In this document: positions 16,761 to 24,034 of the stretch, piece after piece
Layout: each line of letters starts with the position of its first letter
Position numbering within the stretch: position 1 is the first letter of the stretch
Source of the DNA: Mycobacterium persicum
GTDB taxonomy: Bacteria; Actinomycetota; Actinomycetes; Mycobacteriales; Mycobacteriaceae
Assembly: GCF_002086675.1 (NCBI RefSeq)
Contig: NZ_MVIF01000055.1
Coordinates: 1-36,473, forward strand
Length of the DNA stretch: 36,473 nt
Reading direction: 5' to 3'
Position numbers and translations under genes: made by a program
The notes under the pieces: model-generated
Seen by the model: the letters and a program-made list of their open reading frames with translations, nothing else
Told to the model about the DNA's origin: nothing
The model's database searches: none

Positions 16761-18839
16761 ATGGCGGCCCGATGGCCGGCGCAAGTTCGGCGCCGAGACA
16801 CAACGTTGGTGCCGTTCGATATCGCACGGATCGAAGCCGCGGTAGCGCGGGCCGCCCGTGAGGTGGCTTACGACGATCCCGACATGCCGGCCACCATCGC
16901 GAGGGCAGTCGCCGAAACATTAGGTCCCCGGACCGCATCCGTCGAACGCATCCAGGACTTCGTCGAGGCGCGGCTGGGCGAGGCAGGTCTGGACGACGTC
17001 GCCCGCGCCTACATCATCTACCGGCAACGGCGCGCCGAACTGCGCGCGGGCAAGGCCTTGCTGGGGGTGCGTGACGAGCTGAAGCTGAGTTTGGCGGCCG
17101 TGACGGTCCTGCGCGAACGTTATCTGCTGCGCGACGCGCGGGGCCGGCCCACCGAGTCGACGGGCGAGATGATGGACCGGACGGCGCGGTGTGTGGCCGC
17201 CGCCGAGGACGAGTACCGGACCGGCTCGTCGGCGCAGTGGGCCGAGCGGTTTGCGACGTTGTTGCGCAACCTCGAATTCCTGCCGAATTCGCCGACCCTG
17301 ATGAACGCCGGCACCGAGCTGGGGTTGCTTTCCGGCTGTTTCGTTCTGCCGGTTGAGGATTCGCTGCGGTCGATCTTTGCGACCCTGGGACAGGCCGCCG
17401 AGGTGCAGCGCGCCGGCGGCGGCACCGGCTACGCCTTCAGCCGCCTGCGGCCCGCCGGGGACCGGGTGGCCACCACCGGCGGCACGGCCAGCGGACCGGT
17501 CTCGTTTCTGCGGCTTTACGATGTCGCCGCAAATGTCGTCTCGATGGGCGGCCGGCGCCGCGGCGCCTGCATGGCGGTGCTCGACGCGTCGCATCCCGAT
17601 ATCTGCGACTTCGTCACCGCCAAGACCGAATCACCCAGCCATCTCACTCATTTCAACCTATCGGTCGGCGTCGATGACGCGTTCCTGCGCGCCGTCGAGC
17701 GCGGCGGCGCGCATCGCCTGGTCAACCCGCGCACCGGCAAGACCGTCGCACGCATGCCGGCGGTCGAACTGTTCGACGCGATCTGCCACGCCGCGCACAC
17801 CTGCGGCGACCCTGGACTGGTGTTTCTCGACACGATCAACCGGGCCAATCCGGTGCCGGCACGCGGCCGGATCGAGGCGACCAACCCGTGTGGGGAGGTG
17901 CCGCTGCTGCCCTACGAGTCCTGCAATCTGGGCTCGGTCAACCTGGCTCGGATGATCACCAACGGACACCTTGACTGGGACCGGCTCGGTGCGGTCACCG
18001 AAGTGGCGGTGCGGTTCCTCGACGACGTCATCGACGTCAGCCGCTACCCCTTTCCCGAGCTGGCCGAGGCCGCCCGCGCCAGCCGCAAAATCGGGCTGGG
18101 GGTCATGGGTTTGGCGGAACTGCTTGCCACACTGGGCATTCCGTACGACAGTGACGAGGGCGTGCGGCTGGCCGGTCAGGTCATGCGCCGCATCCAGCGG
18201 CACGCGCACCTGGCATCGAGGCGGCTGGCCGAGGACCGGGGCTCCTTCCCCACGTTCGCCGACAGCCGGCTGGCCCGTTCCGGACCGCGGCGCAACGCGC
18301 AGGTCACCTCCGTCGCCCCGACCGGCACCATCTCACTGATCGCCGGCACCACCGCCGGGATCGAGCCGATGTTCGCCATCGCCTTCACCCGCGCCATCGT
18401 CGGCAGGCACCTGCTCGAGGTGAACCCGTGCTTCGACCGGCTGGCCCGCGATCAGGGTTTCTACCGCGATGAGCTGGTCGCCGAGATCGCGCAGCGCGGC
18501 GGGGTGCGTGGCTATCCGCGGCTGCCCGCCGAGGTGCGCGCGGCCTTCCCGACCGCGGCCGAGATCGCGCCGCAGTGGCACCTGCGGATGCAGGCCGCCG
18601 TGCAGCGCCACGTCGACGCCGCGGTATCCAAGACCGTCAACCTGCCCGCCGGCGCAACGGTCGACGACGTCCGGGCCGTCTATCTGTCCGCGTGGCGGGC
18701 AAAAGTCAAGGGCATCACGGTCTATCGCTACGGCAGCCGGGCAGGGCAGGTGTTGTCCTACGCCGCGCCGGAACCGGTACTGGCGCGGGCTGACACCGAG
18801 TTCAGCGGCGGCTGCGCCGGGCGGTCCTGCGAATTCTGA
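16761..18839 (+). CDS. nrdZ: class II (B12-dependent) ribonucleotide reductase
   Basis: This adenosylcobalamin-dependent ribonucleotide reductase of 692 residues needs no oxygen. It has an N-terminal ATP-cone (about 5-95: VRRRDTTLVPFD..RIEAAVARAA). It then shows the RNR barrel with SGCFVLP (Cys193), the finger loop NPCGE (Asn375, Cys377 thiyl radical, Glu379) and a second redox Cys (Cys388). The phosphate-binding APTGTISLIAGTTAGIEP follows, and the C-terminal pair CAGRSC (Cys685/Cys690) regenerates the active site. It supplies dNTPs when oxygen is absent and is a DosR-regulon gene in M. tuberculosis. The ATG at 16761, six bases after GGAG, gives 692 residues, equal to the length I recall for M. 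tuberculosis NrdZ; an ATG at 16749 adds four residues. Confidence 0.95.
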   Translation: MAARWPAQVRRRDTTLVPFDIARIEAAVARAAREVAYDDPDMPATIARAVAETLGPRTASVERIQDFVEARLGEAGLDDVARAYIIYRQRRAELRAGKALLGVRDELKLSLAAVTVLRERYLLRDARGRPTESTGEMMDRTARCVAAAEDEYRTGSSAQWAERFATLLRNLEFLPNSPTLMNAGTELGLLSGCFVLPVEDSLRSIFATLGQAAEVQRAGGGTGYAFSRLRPAGDRVATTGGTASGPVSFLRLYDVAANVVSMGGRRRGACMAVLDASHPDICDFVTAKTESPSHLTHFNLSVGVDDAFLRAVERGGAHRLVNPRTGKTVARMPAVELFDAICHAAHTCGDPGLVFLDTINRANPVPARGRIEATNPCGEVPLLPYESCNLGSVNLARMITNGHLDWDRLGAVTEVAVRFLDDVIDVSRYPFPELAEAARASRKIGLGVMGLAELLATLGIPYDSDEGVRLAGQVMRRIQRHAHLASRRLAEDRGSFPTFADSRLARSGPRRNAQVTSVAPTGTISLIAGTTAGIEPMFAIAFTRAIVGRHLLEVNPCFDRLARDQGFYRDELVAEIAQRGGVRGYPRLPAEVRAAFPTAAEIAPQWHLRMQAAVQRHVDAAVSKTVNLPAGATVDDVRAVYLSAWRAKVKGITVYRYGSRAGQVLSYAAPEPVLARADTEFSGGCAGRSCEF

Positions 18840-18867
18840 CCGTGCCCCCCGGCTGCCCTGGGCTGCG

Positions 18868-18887
18868 TGATGACCTTTGGCCCTGGC
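18868..18887 (+). promoter_or_regulatory. DosR-like box upstream of hibernation factor
   Basis: GATGACCTTTGGCCCTGGCC keeps the GAC-NNNN-GGCCC spacing of DosR sites, with two mismatches in the left half. It lies between nrdZ and the hibernation-factor gene, about 35 bases before the ATG. This is a weak match. Confidence 0.4.
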
Positions 18888-18920
18888 CCGCATGCGGATT
18901 CGCGGCGTAGTAAGGAGGGC

Positions 18921-19724
18921 ATGCGCCACGAGACAGAATTACCACCAGACATCGAGGTCGACGTAACCACCCGCGGCGACCTTCCCGGAGCGGCCGATTA
19001 CGCACGCACCAAGATCGGCCAACTCGGACGGCTCACCCACCGGCCGGTGCTGCACGCCCGCGTCAGGGTTACCGAGCATCGTGACCCGGCGGTGGAGCGG
19101 CCCGTGGTCGCGCAGGGCAACCTCGACGTCGACGGCCGGCTGGTGCGGGCCCAAGCCCAAGGCGAGACCGCGCAGGAAGCGATCGATCTGCTCGAGTCGC
19201 GGTTGCGGCATCGGCTGGAACGGGTCGCCGAACATTGGGAGTCGCGGCGGGGCGAGCAACCGGCAGCTGGTCCGCACGAATGGCGCCATGTGTCCGAGCC
19301 CAGCCACCGGCCGAGCCACTTTCCCCGTCCGGCCGAGGAACGCCGCGTCATCCGGCGCAAGTCGTTCACCATGGCGCCCTGCACGGTCGACGAGGCCGCG
19401 CTCGAAATGAATCTGCTCGACTACGACTTTCACCTTTTCACCGAAAAGTCCACCGCCACCGCCGGGGTCCTTTACCGCGGTGGTCCGACGGGCTACCGCC
19501 TCGCGCTGGTGGCCCCGGTGCCCGCCGATCAGCTCAGTCCGTTCGAGCTCGACGTGACCATCAGCGCGCAGCCGGCGCCATGCCTGAGCCTGCAGGAGGC
19601 CACCGAGCGGCTGAGCCTGCTCGGGCTGCCTTTCCTGTTCTTCATCGACGCCGCCCAAGGCCGCGCCAGCGTCTTGTATCACCGCTACGACGGTCACTAC
19701 GGGTTGATCACCCCGGCGGGCTAG
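18921..19724 (+). CDS. hpf: ribosome hibernation promoting factor (HPF/Rv0079-like)
   Basis: This protein of 267 residues matches the mycobacterial stress-induced HPF type. Residues about 8-105 are the HPF/YfiA ribosome-binding domain (DYARTKIGQLGRL...RVRVTEHRDPAVERP). After a linker come two C-terminal dimerisation-type units, RRKSFTMAPCTVDEAALEMNLLDYDFHLFTE and LSLQEATERLSLLGLPFLFFIDA...GLITP. The product would bind and inactivate 70S ribosomes in non-replicating cells. The DosR-linked M. tuberculosis Rv0079 shares the DYD-HLFT and GLPFLFF signatures. AAGGAGG precedes the ATG by only two bases; this is unusually close, so a slightly different start remains possible. Its tail reaches within 16 bases of the convergent PhoU gene. 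Confidence 0.88.
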   Translation: MRHETELPPDIEVDVTTRGDLPGAADYARTKIGQLGRLTHRPVLHARVRVTEHRDPAVERPVVAQGNLDVDGRLVRAQAQGETAQEAIDLLESRLRHRLERVAEHWESRRGEQPAAGPHEWRHVSEPSHRPSHFPRPAEERRVIRRKSFTMAPCTVDEAALEMNLLDYDFHLFTEKSTATAGVLYRGGPTGYRLALVAPVPADQLSPFELDVTISAQPAPCLSLQEATERLSLLGLPFLFFIDAAQGRASVLYHRYDGHYGLITPAG

Positions 19725-19740
19725 CCCGAGGCTACGAGGC

Positions 19741-20406
19741 CTAATACGTTCCGATTTCCTGTTCGGGTAGCAGGGCGCCAGTCGCTTCGAAGACCACCCG
19801 CCTGCCGATCTCGACGGCGTGGTCGGCGAAGCGCTCGTAGAAGCGGCCCAGCAAAGCGATGTCGACGGCGCTCTTAACCCCGTGCTTCCAGTCGCGATCC
19901 ATCAGTGTGGTCAAGAGTTGTCGGTGCAGCTCATCCATCTCGTCGTCTTGTTCGCGAATGTGGGCTGCCATCTCGGCATTACGGGTCATCACCACTTCTT
20001 GGGCGCAATGCGCCAGCTCTACTGCCGCCCCACCCATTTCGGCGAAATGATGCTCAACGTCGGTGGGCAGCACGCGGTCTGGCTGTCGCTGTTGGACGAT
20101 CTTGGCGACGTGCACCGCCAGCGCGTCCATCCGGTCCAGGTCGGCGACTACCTGAATGGAGCCGACGATGCTGCGCAGCTCGCCGGCCACCGGCTGCTGC
20201 AGCGCCAACAAGCTGAAGGCGCTTTCTTCGGCATGGTTTCGCAGTGCCGCCATGTGGTCGTGGTCGCTGATGACCTGTAGCGCGGCGGCGGCGTCGGCCT
20301 GCAACAGCGCCCGCGTCGCACGTTCCATCGCGGCCGCGGTCAAACCGCACAGCCTGCCCAGCTGGTCAGCCAGGTCGGTGAGTCGCTCATGATAGACGGT
20401 TCGCAG
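19741..20406 (-). CDS. phoU: PhoU-family regulator (PhoY-like), apparent CTG start
   Basis: This 221-residue all-helical protein carries both PhoU repeats, recognised by QPVAGELRSIVGSIQVVADLDRM and, in the second half, LLGRFYERFADHAVEIGRRV with acidic metal-cluster residues. PhoU/PhoY proteins restrain the Pst transporter-SenX3/RegX3 phosphate response and influence persistence. Mycobacterial PhoY proteins begin MRTVYHERL. Here that position reads CTG-CGA-ACC-GTC-TAT-CAT, with AAGGAGGG nine bases upstream and no ATG, GTG or TTG between the in-frame stop and this point. The first conventional start (TTG at 20343) would remove 21 conserved residues. I therefore annotate CTG at 20406. No pst genes are adjacent. 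Confidence 0.87.
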   Translation of the reverse strand: MRTVYHERLTDLADQLGRLCGLTAAAMERATRALLQADAAAALQVISDHDHMAALRNHAEESAFSLLALQQPVAGELRSIVGSIQVVADLDRMDALAVHVAKIVQQRQPDRVLPTDVEHHFAEMGGAAVELAHCAQEVVMTRNAEMAAHIREQDDEMDELHRQLLTTLMDRDWKHGVKSAVDIALLGRFYERFADHAVEIGRRVVFEATGALLPEQEIGTY

Positions 20407-20415
20407 GGTCTCGTA

Positions 20416-20423
20416 CCCTCCTT
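20416..20423 (-). promoter_or_regulatory. RBS supporting the CTG start of phoU
   Basis: The minus strand reads AAGGAGGG, nine bases before the CTG at 20404-20406. It is near-ideal in sequence and spacing, and no ATG, GTG or TTG lies at a usable distance in frame. Confidence 0.65.
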
Positions 20424-20590
20424 GTGTGGTCAGCCTTTAACGACTCCCAGCGGCACCAGCCGCGCGACGACGCAGTTCTATCCGCTGCAACATTCGACCG
20501 CATGCGCTAACTGCCGTCCGGCGTCGCTGCGATCCTCAAATGGCCCCATCTGCCGAGTGTGTCGCGATCTCACGCCCAGCGGAATGGAAT

Positions 20591-20630
20591 TAGGTCCCTT
20601 CGGTGACTGACCACGGTCCCTTCGGGACCG
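20591..20630 (-). promoter_or_regulatory. paired DosR-like sites / hairpin upstream of phoU
   Basis: GGTCCCTTCGG occurs twice, at 20593-20603 and 20615-20625, exactly 22 bases apart. On the minus strand each reads CCGAAGGGACC, followed by NNNN and a partial GTC half (GGGAC-CGTG-GTCAG at the second). This resembles tandem DosR boxes, about 190-220 bases before the PhoU start. The right copy also forms a perfect 7-bp stem (CGGTCCC-TTC-GGGACCG, 20614-20630), so a terminator or RNA structure is an alternative. Confidence 0.4.
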
Positions 20631-20833
20631 GCGGCGTGGCGTGCGGTTACCGCCGCTCTACTGCACTTCCTCCCGCGGGGCCCAGGTGGCCAAGACTCTG
20701 GATCAGCTCCCGAACGAAATCCGGGTGCTGCCGCAGCCGCAGGCTTAGCCGCCGCGGAACTACAGCCGCACATGAAGGTCTGGTCGGAATTTCTTCATCG
20801 CTGACCTTTGAACGGGGTTGATCGACGCGCCGA

Positions 20834-21211
20834 TCAACATTCGGCAGATGACTTAGCCGTATGCCTTCCGTCGGTGAGCCGCACGACATATGTGCGGTCG
20901 GCACGGTGATACTCGACCGTGCCGCCCTCGACGATCATCCCCACTAGCGCGTTGCCGTCCTCGAAGAAATACGCGTCGCCTTCCTGACGCATCGAATCGA
21001 TGTGGCAACCGGGCACAATCACGACGCTCCTGCGGGGATCATCGGTGAGGACCAGAATCCTCGCACCGCGTTCCACCGCTGTCTTCGCCGTTGCGTTCTG
21101 CCCCGCCTTCCTGGCTACGGAACGCTTAACGGCCTTTTTTGCTTGGGCGGTCGTCTTCTTGGCGGTCGCCTTCTTCTGCGGCTTCTGTCGTTGCGTGGGG
21201 TGCTCGGCCAT
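20834..21211 (-). CDS. Rv0572c-like protein with histone-H1-like basic tail
   Basis: This 125-residue protein has two parts. Residues 1-50 are a Lys/Ala/Thr-rich, probably unstructured tail (QKPQKKATAKKTTAQAKK, AVKRSVARKAGQN), like the C-terminal tails of histone H1 and of mycobacterial HupB. Residues 50-125 form a compact beta-rich domain (ARILVLTDDPRRSVVIVPG, DAYFFEDGNALVGMIVEGGT, YVVRLTDGRHTA) that I recognise, from memory, as the M. tuberculosis Rv0572c family, a DosR-regulon protein of unknown function. The ATG at 21211 has GAGAGGG eight bases upstream. The tail suggests nucleic-acid binding. The fold of the C-terminal domain is unknown to me. Confidence 0.78.
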   Translation of the reverse strand: MAEHPTQRQKPQKKATAKKTTAQAKKAVKRSVARKAGQNATAKTAVERGARILVLTDDPRRSVVIVPGCHIDSMRQEGDAYFFEDGNALVGMIVEGGTVEYHRADRTYVVRLTDGRHTAKSSAEC

Positions 21212-21320
21212 TGGCGTTGCCCTCTCTATGAATCGCCGATTGCTGTAATGATGACATGCCGCCGGGGCAGCGCCGCCAGTCATCCATGACCAGAAGCGTT
21301 GGCGGACAACACATTAACGT

Positions 21321-21713
21321 TCAGAAACGAGCCCTTTCGGCGCGCTTGTTCGACGATCGCGATGACCGGCTAGCTTCGCGGAACGTGTTCTCCGGGCCGT
21401 GGACACTCGCCGGGCACATGAATGAGGGCCGCGCTGTCTTCGGACGTTGCGGCCTGGCCGCGGCGGTGGGCGGTGAGGTAGAGCCATCCGGACTCAGCTC
21501 GCCTGCGGTCATCGTGTTCGGGTCGTGGCCGGCGGCAACACATTTGATGACAATGTCACGGTCGGTGATCATCCCGTGCAGGCGGTCGTCGTCGCCGCAG
21601 ATCGGCAGAGCGCCCACACCGAGATCACGGATGTGTTGGGCCGCGGCGGCGAGGGTCTCATGTTCGCCGACACAGGTGGCTCCGGCGTGCATGATGTCTT
21701 TGGCGGTGCTCAT
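21321..21713 (-). CDS. Hrp1-like CBS protein lacking the second CBS domain
   Basis: Residues 1-72 closely match M. tuberculosis Hrp1 (Rv2626c, 143 residues, DosR regulon): MSTAKDIMHAGATCVGEHET, LGVGALPICGDDDRLHGMIT and DRDIVIKCVAAGHDPNTMTA. After TAGELS the frame reads a Pro/Arg/Ser-rich tail of about 57 residues with no CBS features. The sequence for the second CBS domain is absent from all three frames, so this is a deletion and not only a frameshift. CBS domains work as pairs, so the 130-residue product could only form a site by dimerising, or the gene is decaying. The start is firm: AGGAGG lies six bases before the ATG at 21713. Confidence 0.7.
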   Translation of the reverse strand: MSTAKDIMHAGATCVGEHETLAAAAQHIRDLGVGALPICGDDDRLHGMITDRDIVIKCVAAGHDPNTMTAGELSPDGSTSPPTAAARPQRPKTARPSFMCPASVHGPENTFREASRSSRSSNKRAERARF

Positions 21714-21927
21714 GGCATTCCTCCTACAACTTCGGTAACGCCAGGTTTTCGACGTTGCACCAGTCCGAAATCTAGGGATGACGAGCGGGCCGTTCTAGGG
21801 CCATTGGGCCTTCGCCGCGACGACGTTGGGCACGGAATGTTCAGACTTGGGCGTCGGTCGTGCGGGCCGCGCCGATGGGTAAGTCTGAACGGCATCGGCG
21901 CTTGGCCGGAACCCGGGGTCAGGGGTT
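21714..21927 (-). other. leader region of the Hrp1-like gene
   Basis: This gene-free stretch separates the small ORF behind pncB2 from the CBS gene. It holds a weak DosR-like box near 21793-21812 (TAGGGCCATTGGGCC core) and the interleaved inverted repeats at 21839-21901. The RBS of the CBS gene is at its left end. Confidence 0.5.
21839..21901. repeat. two interleaved perfect inverted repeats (pseudoknot topology)
   Basis: Arm 1 GTTCAGACTT (21839-21848) pairs exactly with AAGTCTGAAC (21881-21890). Arm 2 GCGCCGATG (21869-21877) pairs exactly with CATCGGCGC (21893-21901). The 3' arm of pair 1 lies inside the loop of pair 2, the order required for an H-type pseudoknot or for two mutually exclusive stems. 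It sits in the leader of the CBS gene and downstream of pncB2. Confidence 0.8.
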
Positions 21928-22164
21928 TCATTGATCTGTGGCGCGAAAGGCCCGAAAATCGCGCCTTTCGACCACTGGCGAGCGAGCATCCGGAGTCGAT
22001 TCTGTATCTGGTTGGGCCTGCTCGAGCTGGTAGGTGACGCGGGACCGCGGAAGCGTTCGAATGACATTGCGGCCGAAGCGCTGCACGAGTTGGCGGCTTT
22101 GCTCGCCATCTCCGGTGGAGATCCATGTCGAGTGCGTGCCGCCGCCCACGCCGGTCGCGATCAC
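21928..22164 (-). CDS. small ORF translationally coupled to pncB2
   Basis: A 78-residue frame starts with a GTG that overlaps the pncB2 stop (GTGA), a typical coupled arrangement. The first 50 residues have good GC-rich codon use and a credible sequence (GVGGGTHSTWISTGDGEQSR then QLVQRFGRNVIRTLP). The last third is less gene-like (AT-richer third positions, DFRAFRATDQ). I do not recognise the family. It may be a truncated gene whose original C-terminus was lost. Confidence 0.45.
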   Translation of the reverse strand: MIATGVGGGTHSTWISTGDGEQSRQLVQRFGRNVIRTLPRSRVTYQLEQAQPDTESTPDARSPVVERRDFRAFRATDQ

Positions 22165-23525
22165 CGGAGCTGCGGGCCCTGCCCCGCCGCATAGCCGTGC
22201 CGTATCCGCTCGAGTTCATTCACCACCCGGTCGCTGACGGTCACCGGATACGAGTAGCCGGTGTCCTCGAGCGAACGAAGCTCCGGCGGCAGCGCGCCGC
22301 TCTGCTGCCGGGCACGGCTACGCGCGGCCTCCAAGTCGGACACGTGCGGTGCGATGCTTCGTCCGTTGCTCATGACGGGCACCAGTAATGGCTCACCGGG
22401 CAGCTTTTCGTCGTGCCGGCCGAGCATGTCCCCGCGGAACCTGCCGTGCTCGAAGCTGCGGAACAGCTGTTTTCGTCCCGGATAGATCACCTTGCCACTG
22501 GACAACTTGGTGCGGCCGATAGCGTTGTATTCCACCAGCTTGTAGGCCATGTCGAGGGCAGGGGCGTCGGCCGCGACAACCAAGTTGGTGCCCACGCCGA
22601 AGCCGTCGATCGGGCAGCCTGCAGCCACCAGCGCGGCGATGCGATGCTCGTCGAGGCCCGACGAGGCGAAGATCTCGACCCGGTTGAGACCCGCGGCGTC
22701 CAGCCGTGCGCGCGCCGCCATCGACAGCGCGCCGAGGTCGCCCGAATCCAGCCGGACCGCCCGCACGTCGAAGCGATCGCCGAGTCGCCGCGCCAGCTCG
22801 ATGACCCGATCCACGCCGCGCAGCGTGTCGTAGGTGTCGACGAGCAGCGTGGTGCCGGGGTAGAGGCGAGCGAACGTGTCGAAGGCGTCGATCTCGTCGT
22901 CGAAGGCTTGCACATAGCTATGGGCCATCGTGCCGAACGCGGGAATCCCGTAGTGCCGGGCTGCCAGCAGATTCGACGTGCCTGCCGCACCGGCAAGGTA
23001 GCTGGTGCGTGCGACCTTCAGGGCGGCATCGGCGCCGTGAGCGCGCCGGGCGCCGAAGTCCACCACCGGCCGTCCGCGGGCGGCGCCGACCACCCGCGCG
23101 GCCTTGCTCGCGAGCACACTTTGCAGGTGAATTTGGTTCAGCACAAAGGTTTCGACGAGCTGCGCTTCGATGATCGGCGCGATCACCGCGACAATCGGCT
23201 CGTTGGGAAAGACCACGGTTCCTTCCGGCACCGCCCAGACCTCTCCGGTGAAGCGCACGCCGGCGAGCCACCGCAGGAACTCGTCGCAGAACTGGCCCAG
23301 GCCGCGCAGGTAGTCCAGATCCTGTTCGTCAAATCGAAACGATTCGAGGAAGTCGATCACGTCGGCCAAGCCGGCGGCGACGATGTAGGACCGGCTCGGT
23401 GGGAGCTTGCGGAAGAACGTCTCGAAAACCGCTGTGCCCGACATCGCTTGGGTCCAGTAGGCCTGCGCCATCGCCACCTGGTACAGGTCGGTGAACAGCG
23501 CCCCGATGTCCTGACGGATCGCCAT
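22161..23525 (-). CDS. pncB2: nicotinate phosphoribosyltransferase (PncB2-like)
   Basis: This enzyme of 454 residues converts nicotinate and PRPP to nicotinate mononucleotide in the NAD salvage (Preiss-Handler) path. It begins MAIRQDIGALFTDLYQVAMA and shows the family features FRKLPPSRSYIVAAGL, NQIHLQSVLASKAARVV, VDFGARRAHG, FGTMAHSYVQAF, VRLDSGDLG and DGFGVGTNLVV. These cover the phosphoribosyl-binding barrel and the active-site His. It matches M. tuberculosis PncB2 (Rv0573c), a hypoxia-induced DosR-regulon paralogue of PncB1. The ATG at 23525 gives the family start; a few codons upstream are also open. I see no clear DosR box in the 115 bases upstream. Confidence 0.95.
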   Translation of the reverse strand: MAIRQDIGALFTDLYQVAMAQAYWTQAMSGTAVFETFFRKLPPSRSYIVAAGLADVIDFLESFRFDEQDLDYLRGLGQFCDEFLRWLAGVRFTGEVWAVPEGTVVFPNEPIVAVIAPIIEAQLVETFVLNQIHLQSVLASKAARVVGAARGRPVVDFGARRAHGADAALKVARTSYLAGAAGTSNLLAARHYGIPAFGTMAHSYVQAFDDEIDAFDTFARLYPGTTLLVDTYDTLRGVDRVIELARRLGDRFDVRAVRLDSGDLGALSMAARARLDAAGLNRVEIFASSGLDEHRIAALVAAGCPIDGFGVGTNLVVAADAPALDMAYKLVEYNAIGRTKLSSGKVIYPGRKQLFRSFEHGRFRGDMLGRHDEKLPGEPLLVPVMSNGRSIAPHVSDLEAARSRARQQSGALPPELRSLEDTGYSYPVTVSDRVVNELERIRHGYAAGQGPQLR

Positions 23526-23640
23526 GGCTGTCTGGTTATCCCCTGCCTCTCGACTCGTAACGTCCACGCCTGTGCACGAGAACCTCGAAAATCATTGGTG
23601 TCCAGCGAATTTGGCAGGCCTGTGGCGCCACCGGCATCGG

Positions 23641-23955
23641 CTAGTGCGCTTGCGGCGCGGGCTCGCCGTAGCGATCCTGCCCGGACCTGGCCAAGAGGTC
23701 GCCCCAGGCGCGGCTCACGGCGGCCACGACCGCATCGTCAACGTCGTACGTCACGTCGTTCTCGGCGATCGCCACCAATCCGTGGGCCAATTCCATCGGG
23801 GCCACATTGTGCTGCTTGGCCGTTTGCACGATGTCGGTGAAGGCCTCGTCGAGGCTGCAATGCCGCAGCGCAACCAGCACACCCTCGGCGGCGCCGAGTC
23901 TTCGCTGGCCGCCGCGACGAGCATCGCGCGCGCGGTCGGTCTGTCGTAGGTCCAC
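23641..23955 (-). CDS. stand-alone ANTAR-domain protein
   Basis: This protein of 104 residues consists of little more than an ANTAR RNA-binding three-helix unit (about residues 18-65: RLGAAEGVLVALRHCSLDEA, then FTDIVQTAKQHNVAPMELAH), followed by an acidic tail. ANTAR proteins bind paired hairpins in nascent RNA and prevent transcription termination. They are usually fused to receiver or GAF sensors, and none is present here. The usual AKG is AEG, a small departure. The GTG at 23955 follows AAGGGAG by six bases. The gene lies between ald and pncB2 on the same strand, with two DosR-like boxes upstream. Confidence 0.72.
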   Translation of the reverse strand: MDLRQTDRARDARRGGQRRLGAAEGVLVALRHCSLDEAFTDIVQTAKQHNVAPMELAHGLVAIAENDVTYDVDDAVVAAVSRAWGDLLARSGQDRYGEPAPQAH

Positions 23956-24034
23956 CGTGTGCTCCCTTGTTGGCGATGCCCTCGATAGTGGCCAGCCGTG
24001 TCGTGGTGTGGGCAGAGTCATAAGGCCCATCGAC

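Larger units (their letters stand above)
20407..20833. other. gene-free stretch upstream of phoU
   Basis: This stretch of some 425 bases contains no supported gene. A minus-strand frame (about 20650-20800) reads HPDFVRELIQSLGHLGPAGG, which looks protein-like but has no start codon with an RBS; it may be a remnant. The notable content is the repeated GGTCCCTTCGG pair and the small hairpin at 20593-20630, listed separately. Confidence 0.45.

Noticed and set aside
22413..23840. Open frame of about 475 codons on the plus strand opposite pncB2
   Set aside because: Composition is His/Arg/Gly/Asp-rich without recognisable motifs; pncB2 on the other strand is unambiguous.
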